This document shows positions 55,043-63,021 of a stretch of DNA of 64,000 bases, piece by piece. This DNA comes from Corynebacterium kroppenstedtii DSM 44385. GTDB taxonomy: Bacteria; Actinomycetota; Actinomycetes; Mycobacteriales; Mycobacteriaceae. The DNA is taken from the NCBI RefSeq assembly GCF_000023145.1, contig NC_012704.1:1736001-1800000 (forward strand), written 5' to 3'. The notes under the pieces are model-generated. The model had not been told where the DNA came from, searched no databases, and worked only from the letters and a program-made list of their open reading frames with translations. Within the stretch, counting starts at the first letter, position 1; each line of letters opens with the position of its first letter. The position numbers and the translations under genes were made by a program.

Positions 55043-56416
55043 TTGACCAACAACAATCCAACCACGGGGAATAACTCCGAGTCCGAGCGACCGGACGACT
55101 CGGGGCGCACAAATCCGTCATCGCAATCAATGCCGTCATCACGCTCTGCATCATCGGCATCATCTTCATCTGCCGACGGTTCCTCGCTGTCTGCTTCCAG
55201 TGACGCATCTCAAACGGTGTCGTCGAAACGCGTCGTATATAACGGCGCTCCGCCGTCACGCGGCCGCCTCCCCATTTACACGTTCGTCGGGACTGGCTTG
55301 GTCTTCGCATGCGCTATCGGAGTAGGCGTCTGGAAGCTCTCTTCACCCGAGACGGCCTCGTCGACTACCAAGCACCCCACTACCGTCGAGACAGAGTCGG
55401 CATCTTCAAACGACAGGGCTAACGACGTTGAAGCCGCTGGTTCACAGGGGTCGAACGGTGGTGGCTCGGGCAACTCTGGGCAGGATAATAGGAACTCCGG
55501 GAACGCTCAGAACAATAGTTACAGTCAGCTAGGTAACCAGTCCGGCAACCGGGCTAACAGCGGCGATAAGAGCAACCAAGGCTCAACCGGAAACGGCGCG
55601 ATCGAGAACAGCTCGCAGGGGAACAATTCGCAATCCAACGAGCAGCCGAACGCGAACGCTCAATGGGATGAGGATCCCATTTTGCCCCCTGGTACCAAGC
55701 GGGGTGAAACACATCTCGGTGCGCTCGGTGCCCCGCGCGACAACGGCAACACCGCGATGGGGCAGCACAGTGGCACATCTGATGCCAGCGAGTCCACGGA
55801 TGACTCGGATAACGCGCCGGGAATCGGGCTGTGGTTCACCAACACACCCGAAAGTCTGCAACGCGTCCTGAGCAGTAGTCAGTTGCACCAAGCTAGGGAA
55901 ATTATCGACGATTCGGCCGCACAGGCACAGTCCGAAGCTGTCCCCATGCATCGAAACAAAGATGGGGTCTGGGTAGCCGACGACAAAGACCGACTACCCC
56001 ATGAGACCAAAGGGACCCCCAATCCCTCGGAGCCGCACAGCGTTCATCCGTCTAAGGGTGCGAAGCCCACCGACTCTGCGGATTCCCCCGGGTCATCGCA
56101 AGCGCCGGCGCCATCTGCCCAGCCGTCACACGAACCCACACCGGCGGGTACCCCGAATGGCTCGAATTCTCGAGGTGGAGCTGCCGAACCGACGACGACC
56201 CACCCGAGTGCGGTACAAGCGCCATCTGGCCAGGGCAATCAGGGTGGAGTGCCGACGCAGGAGCGTACCGCGACCACCACTGGCACACCTGGGGCACCAC
56301 AACAACAGTCTGCTGGCAATGCTGCCACGACGACTCGCGAGGCACCCACAGCCACCGTTCCGTACACTACCGCCGGCACCGGGGCGAACAACGCCGACGA
56401 CAGCTCTGGCGAGTAG
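55043..56416 (+). CDS. Disordered membrane-anchored protein of unknown function (TTG start)
   Basis: The protein is 457 residues from TTG 55043; GGGAGG lies seven bases upstream and no ATG fits. The N-terminal about 75 residues are Ser/Asn-rich, then one membrane segment (LPIYTFVGTGLVFACAIGVGVW). Downstream there is Gly/Asn/Ser-rich sequence, a short folded-looking part (about residues 255-320: GIGLWFTNTPESLQRVLSSS), and a Pro/Thr/Ala-rich tail. The composition suggests a wall-spanning or surface stalk. I do not recognise a family. It is divergent from luxS. Confidence 0.65.
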   Translation: MTNNNPTTGNNSESERPDDSGRTNPSSQSMPSSRSASSASSSSADGSSLSASSDASQTVSSKRVVYNGAPPSRGRLPIYTFVGTGLVFACAIGVGVWKLSSPETASSTTKHPTTVETESASSNDRANDVEAAGSQGSNGGGSGNSGQDNRNSGNAQNNSYSQLGNQSGNRANSGDKSNQGSTGNGAIENSSQGNNSQSNEQPNANAQWDEDPILPPGTKRGETHLGALGAPRDNGNTAMGQHSGTSDASESTDDSDNAPGIGLWFTNTPESLQRVLSSSQLHQAREIIDDSAAQAQSEAVPMHRNKDGVWVADDKDRLPHETKGTPNPSEPHSVHPSKGAKPTDSADSPGSSQAPAPSAQPSHEPTPAGTPNGSNSRGGAAEPTTTHPSAVQAPSGQGNQGGVPTQERTATTTGTPGAPQQQSAGNAATTTREAPTATVPYTTAGTGANNADDSSGE

Positions 56417-56482
56417 CCGCGCCCACACGGCGCTTCTCGCGTCGCCACTTCTCACCGGCAGCCCGGCGAGTAGCCGCTCCGG

Positions 56483-57823
56483 CTAATCCGCGACCGTCGC
56501 GACGAAAACTTCAGCGAGCTCATCGCTGTTATTCATCACGAGAGTGCTCTCTGCATCGTCGGGAATCCACGCAGCCTTACTAGGCGTGAGATCCAGCGGC
56601 CCAAAACCATCACCGCGAATGTGGCCGTCTCCCTCGGCCTTTGAAGCGTCATCAACCGAGGGCTGCGAAACGTGAACGGTGCCGCGCGTACACAGGACAA
56701 TCGCAGGCCCGACCAATGCCTTCGACAATGACTTCCCATCAGCGGCGACACTCGAGACCGCAACCGATTGACCCGGATTCAACTCCCAGCGTTGCAAGCG
56801 GAACTCCGGCGCCGGCGTCGGATAATAAACACCCTGCGCAGAGGACTGCGAATCGGCGGACTCACCTGAGCCCGAGGCCTCCGTCGTTAATTGATTCGGA
56901 GTAATCACGGGATCCGGCAAGGGATCGAACGAGAGCACGCGAACCAACTCCGGAACATCAATGTGCTTCGAGGTCAACCCGCCGCGCAGCACGTTGTCCG
57001 AGTTCGCCATGATCTCCACGCCCAACCCGTGGACGTATGCGTGCAGCTGGCCCGCATTGAGGTAAATCCCCTCCCCCGGTTCAAGACGAATGTGGTTGAG
57101 CAACAACGCGCACAGCACGCCCGGATCGGACGGGTAACGGTCGGCCAACTCGATCAGGTGATCGGCCACAATCGCGAACTCCGTCTTACCACTATCACGG
57201 TAGGCCCGAGCCCCCTCAACAACGGCAGCGATCAGTGTTTTGCGCTGGTCAGAGGGAAGAGTGATCCACGTCGTGACCAGGCTGCGCAACCCTTCAGAGG
57301 GAAGAATCCCGGAGATCAACACGCGGTAGCGCTCCAACTCCGGCACAGACAACGCGTCGAAAAGCTTGAGAGTCTGCTCAATCGGGCGGAAACCACACAT
57401 CGCGTCGAACTGAGTGAGCGCCACGATCAGTTCGGGCTTGTGGTTGTCATCGCGATAATTTCGCTCCAGTGCATCACGCGCGATACCCAGAGTGTCCTCC
57501 CGCGCACACCCTTCTTCGGCCTGCTCTTTCGTCGGATGGGCCTGCAAACTCAATGGCTTATCCGCGGCCAGCAGCTTGAGCAAGAACGGCAAACGCCCCT
57601 CATATGCTCGGGACATACCAGCGCCCAGGGCACTGACGGAGTCCGACGCGATGAGAACATCCAGGGGTTCGCCGTCCACTGTTGCTGGGGCACCCGGGTG
57701 GGCACCAAACCACATTTCAGCCTCGGGGTGATCCGACGGCGTTGGCCGGCCAGCCATCTGCGCTATCGCGGTGCGCGACCCCCACGGATACGTACGAATT
57801 GCCCCAGTGAGCGGCTGAACCAT
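56483..57823 (-). CDS. manA: Mannose-6-phosphate isomerase, class I
   Basis: The protein is 446 residues from ATG 57823 (GGAGG five bases upstream). Features include TYPWGSRTAI, HPEAEMWFGAHPGAPA, QAHPTKEQAEEG, the zinc/active region GEGIYLNAGQLHAYV and ANSDNVLRGGLTSKH. It interconverts fructose-6-phosphate and mannose-6-phosphate, feeding PmmA and ManC in GDP-mannose supply. It is the last of a minus-strand group (DUF3499, pmmA, TobH-like, manA) with the same order as M. tuberculosis Rv3258c-Rv3255c. Confidence 0.93.
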   Translation of the reverse strand: MVQPLTGAIRTYPWGSRTAIAQMAGRPTPSDHPEAEMWFGAHPGAPATVDGEPLDVLIASDSVSALGAGMSRAYEGRLPFLLKLLAADKPLSLQAHPTKEQAEEGCAREDTLGIARDALERNYRDDNHKPELIVALTQFDAMCGFRPIEQTLKLFDALSVPELERYRVLISGILPSEGLRSLVTTWITLPSDQRKTLIAAVVEGARAYRDSGKTEFAIVADHLIELADRYPSDPGVLCALLLNHIRLEPGEGIYLNAGQLHAYVHGLGVEIMANSDNVLRGGLTSKHIDVPELVRVLSFDPLPDPVITPNQLTTEASGSGESADSQSSAQGVYYPTPAPEFRLQRWELNPGQSVAVSSVAADGKSLSKALVGPAIVLCTRGTVHVSQPSVDDASKAEGDGHIRGDGFGPLDLTPSKAAWIPDDAESTLVMNNSDELAEVFVATVAD

Positions 57824-57922
57824 CTAAACCTCCATTAAAAGTATCTATCGTGCAGCGTGACGTACTGGCCAAAACAATGTGCTGGCCACAAAACTCATGC
57901 GGACAAGCTACCTACACCGTCA

Positions 57923-59152
57923 TCACTCCTGAGCGACAACATAGGCAGCAGCGGCCGCGCACCGCGCAGCCAACACACAGATGTACGCGACCGCGGAATG
58001 AAGATCCGACGCCGTCAGATCCACCACCGTCACCGGCCGCGCATCAAAATACCTCTCGAGTCTACTGAGCTCCTGCTCGGAAGGATATGCCCGCGACACC
58101 CCCGCATCAGGCTCATCATTTCTCCCCCGTACCGAATATCCCCCCAAACTCGGCACTACCACGGCAGCCAGGGGCTGGACCGCGGGAGCATCCAAAAATG
58201 GATCATAAAAAATTGACTTATCGACGTCACTACTGGCGCTGCCCGACCCAGCTGCAACATCCCCCGACGAATCGATGGCCGTATCCATCGACGTCCCCCG
58301 ATGGAGATCCGAGTAGAACCGAGCTAACTCAGCTGTATCGGCGGTAGCAGCGACAATCCCATGATGAAGCAGCCGCATCGCCGCGAACGAAGCAACATGC
58401 CGGGTCACCCCATCGCCGGCAATGACCACCCGATGATCCTTCATACGCAAGCCCAGCTGACGCGCAGGATTCACGGACTCATCGCGCTCGGGACCACTAG
58501 CCTCCATCTCACGATCGACGGCATCGGCCGCATAATCCAACACGCCTTGAATCGGCAGTTGGCCGACAAGACCACACCCGCCCGTCACCGTGGCCACATA
58601 CCGCCCCCACGATTCTTCCGTGACACCCGGAATGTCCGGGAGAACGAGGCCATACCCTTCGCCCGCCTCCGCAACAGGTCCCGACGTCGGTGCAGCCACC
58701 ATAACCATCGCACCGACCTGCCGGCACCGCACCACAGCTTCCTCCGCTTCACGGTCCGCAGGATCCGGCGTCAGGACAATCACGCAATCCATGGCTCCCA
58801 CGTACCGCGGCAGACGGTCCACCACCACGATGGGGACCGACGGGTCCGGGATGAGCGCGACCGCGGCACGGGCAGCGTGAACTGCGGTATCCGAACACGC
58901 CACAATCACAACGCCGCGAGCAACGTCGGGAATACTTTTCGCGAAAGAACGGAGATCCTCAGAGGAATCGTCGGTCGTGTCGTCGGCAATCCCGAAAAAG
59001 TCGGAGCGCAGACTTTCTGTGCTGGGGCCGTCGGGCGTGCTCTCGATCGTCGGGCGATCAAGGACTGACATCACGTCAGATAGTGATCGGGCGACGGCGC
59101 GGATGCGCGCGCCTTCTTGAGCTACCGTTACAAGCGTTTCGCGGGGGTACAC
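57923..59152 (-). CDS. TobH-like/SIS-fold protein between pmmA and manA (Rv3256c-like)
   Basis: The protein is 409 residues from GTG 59152, 11 bases after pmmA. It has two alpha/beta halves with nucleotide- or sugar-phosphate-isomerase-like (SIS) features, such as GVVIVACSDTAVHAARAAVA (first 20 residues), IVVVDRLPRYVGAMDCVIVL and HRVVIAGDGVTRHVASFAAM. M. tuberculosis has the same family (Rv3256c) in the same place, so a link to mannose metabolism is likely, but no reaction is known. Key residues cannot be assigned. Confidence 0.7.
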   Translation of the reverse strand: MYPRETLVTVAQEGARIRAVARSLSDVMSVLDRPTIESTPDGPSTESLRSDFFGIADDTTDDSSEDLRSFAKSIPDVARGVVIVACSDTAVHAARAAVALIPDPSVPIVVVDRLPRYVGAMDCVIVLTPDPADREAEEAVVRCRQVGAMVMVAAPTSGPVAEAGEGYGLVLPDIPGVTEESWGRYVATVTGGCGLVGQLPIQGVLDYAADAVDREMEASGPERDESVNPARQLGLRMKDHRVVIAGDGVTRHVASFAAMRLLHHGIVAATADTAELARFYSDLHRGTSMDTAIDSSGDVAAGSGSASSDVDKSIFYDPFLDAPAVQPLAAVVVPSLGGYSVRGRNDEPDAGVSRAYPSEQELSRLERYFDARPVTVVDLTASDLHSAVAYICVLAARCAAAAAYVVAQE

Positions 59153-59163
59153 AACGGCCTATT

Positions 59164-60543
59164 CTAGGCGCGAATAACCGCTAAAACATCCGAGGTGAGG
59201 GCATCGACGGCCTCACGGGTCTTGGCCTCTGCGTTCAACCTGAGGAGCGGTTCCGTGTTCGAGGCACGCACGTTGAACCACTCGCCATCCCCGAGCTCAA
59301 CAGTGAGGCCGTCGAGTTCATCCATGCTCTCGGCGCGGTCGGCGTACGCTGCACGCACGGCCTCGACGCGCTCTTGCTGAGCCTCAGCGGAATCCAAACG
59401 CGAGTTGATCTCACCGGAGGCTTCGTACCGCGAGTAGTGGTCCATCAATTCCGACAGGGGCTTGTCCTGCGAGCCCAGCGCGGCGAGCACGTGAAGGGCC
59501 GCCAACATTCCGGAGTCGGCGTTGAAGAATTCGGTGAAGTAATAGTGAGCGGAGTGCTCGCCACCGAAAATGGCGCCGGTCTCTGCCATCGTCGCCTTGA
59601 TGAAGGAATGGCCGACGCGGGTGCGCACTGGTTTCCCACCGTTCTCCGTGATCATTTCGGGGACAGTGTGGGAGGTGATCAAGTTGTGGATGATGGTCGC
59701 GCCCGGCTTCTGGCTCAGGTAGCGCTCGGCGATGAGCGCGCAAATCGCGGACGGCGTGACAGGGTTGCCTTTTTCGTCGACGACGAAGCACCGATCCGCG
59801 TCGCCATCGAAGGCCAGTCCGATGTCGGCCTTCTGGTCAACCACGAATTTCTGGAGGTCCACAAGGTTCTTCGGCTCCAGAGGGTTGGCCACGTGGTTCG
59901 GGAATGTTCCGTCGAGCTCGAAATACAGAGGGCGAATATCCAGAGGAAGGCCACCCAGAACGGCGGGGACGGTGTACCCACCCATTCCGTTGCCGGCATC
60001 CACCGCGACAACGAGGGGACGCGAGGAAGTCAGGTCGACGAGGCTATTGAGGAACTTCGCATAGCCGGGCAACACATCTTTGTCCGTCGATTCACCCCGG
60101 TCGCCGTCATACGCCGGCACACCGCGCACGAGGTCATCCTTGATCTCAGCCAAGCCGGTTTGCTCCCCCACCGGCCGAGCTCCCGCGCGACACATCTTGA
60201 TGCCGTTGTACTGGGACGGGTTGTGGGAGGCCGTGAACATCGCCCCCGCGCACTTCATGCTCCCCGAGGCGTAGTACAGCTCGTCGGTGGAGCACAGATG
60301 GACTTTGACGACGTCGAGCCCCTGGTCCATGACTCCCTCGGCGAAAGCGTCGGACAGCGATGGTGAGCTTTCCCGCATATCGTGCCCGACGGCGACTGTG
60401 GATTCCCCCTCCGACCGGAGCAGACGAGCAAACGCGGCGCCGACCTCTTTCACAAAAGCTTCATCGATGTGCTCCCCGACGACCCCCCGGACGTCGTAAG
60501 CCTTGATAACGGAGTCAACAAATGAGCGATCGCGCGCAGGCAC
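59164..60543 (-). CDS. pmmA: Phosphomannomutase/phosphoglucomutase
   Basis: The protein is 459 residues from GTG 60543 (AAAGGA five bases upstream). It has the catalytic phosphoserine loop TASHNPSQYNG, the metal-binding DGDADRC motif, the sugar-binding GGEHSAHY and the phosphate-binding loop RASNTEPLLRLN. It interconverts mannose-6-phosphate and mannose-1-phosphate. M. tuberculosis calls the counterpart manB or pmmA (Rv3257c). Confidence 0.93.
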   Translation of the reverse strand: MPARDRSFVDSVIKAYDVRGVVGEHIDEAFVKEVGAAFARLLRSEGESTVAVGHDMRESSPSLSDAFAEGVMDQGLDVVKVHLCSTDELYYASGSMKCAGAMFTASHNPSQYNGIKMCRAGARPVGEQTGLAEIKDDLVRGVPAYDGDRGESTDKDVLPGYAKFLNSLVDLTSSRPLVVAVDAGNGMGGYTVPAVLGGLPLDIRPLYFELDGTFPNHVANPLEPKNLVDLQKFVVDQKADIGLAFDGDADRCFVVDEKGNPVTPSAICALIAERYLSQKPGATIIHNLITSHTVPEMITENGGKPVRTRVGHSFIKATMAETGAIFGGEHSAHYYFTEFFNADSGMLAALHVLAALGSQDKPLSELMDHYSRYEASGEINSRLDSAEAQQERVEAVRAAYADRAESMDELDGLTVELGDGEWFNVRASNTEPLLRLNAEAKTREAVDALTSDVLAVIRA

Positions 60544-60603
60544 GGGAATCCTTTCGTCTGAATAATGTTCGCAGTTATCTTACACGGGCTTGACTTATCG
60601 ATG

Positions 60604-61572
60604 TCACCTATCGCCATCCGGATCCGGGTCTGGAACGGCGTGGAGATGGCCGCGCTTACGCCCCGGAATGTTATGCAGCGACGGGTGCCGGACCTCCGAC
60701 GAGTCCTGTGTCCGCGACCACCCCTGGGCGGGCTCGTGTGGTTCGGAGTGGTTCGACGCTCCCCACCGCATTGTCCTTGTCGACGGTTCCTGCTCGGTCC
60801 CGGCGCGGTGGGATTCAGCCCGGTTATGGGGTGCGACGTGCGACGCGTGGTGGTTGTCCGGCCTGCGGTGACGGCCCGTTTGCCCCGTCGTGATGACGGA
60901 TCTCCCATAGGAAGACTCCACGGTGGGTTCTTCCCCGCGGCCACGCCACAGGCGACGACGCCGCTCACGCTCCTTCGCTGCTTGAAGGAGAGGGGATTCG
61001 ATCTCCCACTCGGCGTCATCGTCGGAGTCGGTACCGGGGTCGTTGTTATAGGCGTCGGCTGCGTGGCTGTCGGCACTGTGACGGTCGGCTGACTGTCTCA
61101 TGCTCGACGGTTCAGTCGAGAATGCTCGCTTCTCGTTGTGATGGCGTGTGGCCTCACCGCGGTGTCCGTTTAAGCGCGAGATAGTGTCTTGAATATCAGC
61201 AACTGCGCCCTGGGTTGCGTCAGCATGACGAGCGCCAGAACCGGCACCAAACCGAGCACCAGGACCAGCAACAGAACCGGCGTCGACACGGTGGTCGCCA
61301 CCCTGAGGATCATTGACGCTATCTAAGAGCGCTGTCATATCGTCAACATCATCAACGTCGGGCTCGTCGCGAATAACTGTCCACCCCTCGGGCGGGCGGA
61401 ACTGCGCGGAATGGCGCGCACACAAATCCCAACTGTGAGGATTGTCGTCTGAGGAGAGGGGGCCGACGATGACTGTTTCCTCCGCGTGCGAATACACCAA
61501 GGTCGCAGCTGCGGATCGGCCGCAACCGGGGCGGCAGCACAGTCGCTTCTTATTCACGCGCTTTTCGTTCAC
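60604..61572 (-). CDS. DUF3499-family protein (Rv3258c-like)
   Basis: The protein is 322 residues from GTG 61572, with another GTG five codons later. The DUF3499 core is the N-terminal 75 residues: RLCCRPGCGRSAAATLVY, with CxxxC cysteines, and SWDLCARHSAQF. These Cys/His residues suggest a zinc site. The remaining about 240 residues are very polar (Arg, Asp, His, Ser) and disordered; family members are often shorter. It lies upstream of pmmA on the same strand. Function is unknown. Confidence 0.78.
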   Translation of the reverse strand: MNEKRVNKKRLCCRPGCGRSAAATLVYSHAEETVIVGPLSSDDNPHSWDLCARHSAQFRPPEGWTVIRDEPDVDDVDDMTALLDSVNDPQGGDHRVDAGSVAGPGARFGAGSGARHADATQGAVADIQDTISRLNGHRGEATRHHNEKRAFSTEPSSMRQSADRHSADSHAADAYNNDPGTDSDDDAEWEIESPLLQAAKERERRRRLWRGRGEEPTVESSYGRSVITTGQTGRHRRPDNHHASHVAPHNRAESHRAGTEQEPSTRTMRWGASNHSEPHEPAQGWSRTQDSSEVRHPSLHNIPGRKRGHLHAVPDPDPDGDR

Positions 61573-61657
61573 GTCGCATTAGTCTAGCTGCCCATGTCCT
61601 CAACGCCGACGGCGTGGATGATTCATCCTGCCGGCGGAGCCCATTAGGGTTGGTGGC

Positions 61658-62110
61658 ATGGATTATTCCCGCCGAGCTGAGCGCCACGGTCGTGGCATAC
61701 GTGGGCCGATCTTGCCCCCCGAAGTTCCGCGGTGGACCAGCCGCCCGGCAGAATTCGACCAAGCCGTTTTAGACGCCTACGCCCCGATCCACGAGCAATG
61801 GTCCGAAGAGTTAGAACACCTGGACATCGCGCTAGACACTGTGCCACGCATGCGCTCCCGCCAATTGACGACGGTGTGGCCCGACGAAGTTGTGGCCGAC
61901 GGTGCAGTCCCTCTGGGCCGGCTGATACCTGCCGGTGTCGACGATGATGGCCGTCCGACGCGCCCCCGGATTGTTGTTTTCCGACGCCCCATTGAAATGC
62001 GCACACAAAATATGACCGAGCGCTCGGAATTGCTCCACTACATTATCGGGAAGCTGGTGGCCACGTATTTGAACGTCGAGCCACGCATGATCGATCCAGA
62101 TCTGGAATGA
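61658..62110 (+). CDS. Metallopeptidase-family protein (Rv3259-like), HExxH not evident
   Basis: The protein is 150 residues. Its segments RGPILPPEVP, WSEELEHLDIALDTVP, IPLGRLIPA-type sequence and RIVVFRRPIEMR place it in the small zincin-like family found between DUF3499 and whiB2 in actinobacteria. Where zincin relatives show HExxH the sequence reads LLHYIIGKLVA, so peptidase activity is not supported. It lies between divergent DUF3499 and convergent whiB2. Confidence 0.75.
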   Translation: MDYSRRAERHGRGIRGPILPPEVPRWTSRPAEFDQAVLDAYAPIHEQWSEELEHLDIALDTVPRMRSRQLTTVWPDEVVADGAVPLGRLIPAGVDDDGRPTRPRIVVFRRPIEMRTQNMTERSELLHYIIGKLVATYLNVEPRMIDPDLE

Positions 62111-62120
62111 GCCGGCTGCT

Positions 62121-62480
62121 TTAGCCGATCTGCCTCTTCAGACGACGACGCTCACGTTCGGATAACCCACCCCAAATACCGAAGCGTTCGTCGTGCTCGA
62201 GGGCATATTCAAGGCACTCGTCACGAACCGCGCAGGCTTTACAAATACGCTTTGCCTCGCGGGTTGAACCACCCTTTTCAGGAAAGAAAGCCTCAGGGTC
62301 TGTTTCTGCGCAGAGAGCTTGTTCTTGCCACTCTTGCTCCACAGAATCGAAAAGGATATCAAAGTCCTCGGCAAGGTCGGACGAGTAGGAGACGTCGCCA
62401 GGCTGGTCCGGCTGTGTAACTTCCTCTCCCATGAGCGCATGGAGGGTAGCGCGAGGGAAGTGCGCGGATGAATCAGCCAT
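62121..62480 (-). CDS. whcD: WhiB2-type Fe-S regulator (WhcD in C. glutamicum)
   Basis: The protein is 119 residues with AAGGAG four bases upstream. Fe-S Cys residues are 57, 80, 83 and 89 (ICKACAVRDEC), followed by FGIWGG and a basic tail RERRRLKRQIG. The N-terminus (about 50 residues) is acidic. WhiB2/WhmD/WhcD acts in septation and cell division. The gene lies next to GDP-mannose genes as in M. tuberculosis whiB2 (Rv3260c). Confidence 0.93.
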   Translation of the reverse strand: MADSSAHFPRATLHALMGEEVTQPDQPGDVSYSSDLAEDFDILFDSVEQEWQEQALCAETDPEAFFPEKGGSTREAKRICKACAVRDECLEYALEHDERFGIWGGLSERERRRLKRQIG

Positions 62481-62774
62481 GCCTCTCCTTTTTGGTCAAA
62501 CGACGTGGTCGCGCCGGGGTGGATGGCTACTGGCACGCGTCGCGGTATCCACATCAAGGGTCATTCATGCGGTCAACGGGCCGACAAGCTAGCACTGCAT
62601 CTTGTGGGGTCTTATGTTGTGCAGGCCGGCACGCTTATCGCGCACTTTCCGCCCGATATGCGCCATTCGCCCTGATAGAGAGTCAGATTCGCCTGGAAAA
62701 ACCAGGCATTACCACTCTCGGAAGGACAAACCAAGCACATTTTCCGTGTCGGCGGAAAGTCTTTCTACAGGACG

Positions 62775-62790
62775 ATTACACACGTGTAAT
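62775..62790. promoter_or_regulatory. 7-bp inverted repeat upstream of whiB2
   Basis: ATTACAC-AC-GTGTAAT is a perfect 7-bp dyad with a two-base spacer, followed by TTCGAA. It lies 295 bases upstream of whiB2. It has the size of a dimeric repressor operator; the regulator is unknown. Confidence 0.5.
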
Positions 62791-62924
62791 TCGAATACGT
62801 CAAGCCCAGTCACCTGCGTAAACACGCCACATAAACCCCTTTAGTCACATCTGTCACACAGGTTACATAGGGACGCTGACCCTTTTTCGGAGAAAACACG
62901 ACATACCCTCATACTTAACCTGCA

Positions 62925-62946
62925 GACCACTAGATGTTGTGGTCTA
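62925..62946. repeat. Hairpin between manC and whiB2
   Basis: AGACCAC (62925-62931) and GTGGTCT (62940-62946) form a 7-bp stem around eight bases. It lies 76 bases beyond the manC stop. There is no T run on either strand, so terminator function is weakly supported. Confidence 0.4.
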
Positions 62947-63021
62947 CCGACCTCGCATGATTAATATACGTTTCCTTACCAATTTTTCATCAATGGGTGG
63001 GATAGATCCTTCCCGCGGAGG

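Larger units (their letters stand above)
62481..63021. other. 541-bp intergenic region upstream of whiB2
   Basis: I see no gene. It holds a dyad (62775-62790), a hairpin (62925-62946), and two TCACA half sites (62844-62860 region) in direct, not inverted, orientation. The whiB2 promoter is presumably within it. Confidence 0.5.

Noticed and set aside
56891..57838. 315-residue plus-strand open frame
   Set aside because: Antisense to manA; no family features.
57878..57890. TGTG-CTGGC-CACA as a GlxR site
   Set aside because: The half-sites are three bases too close together for the 16-bp consensus.
59374..60366. 330-residue plus-strand open frame
   Set aside because: Antisense to pmmA; no family features.
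62841..62862. TCACA half-sites as a GlxR operator upstream of whiB2
   Set aside because: They are in direct rather than inverted orientation.
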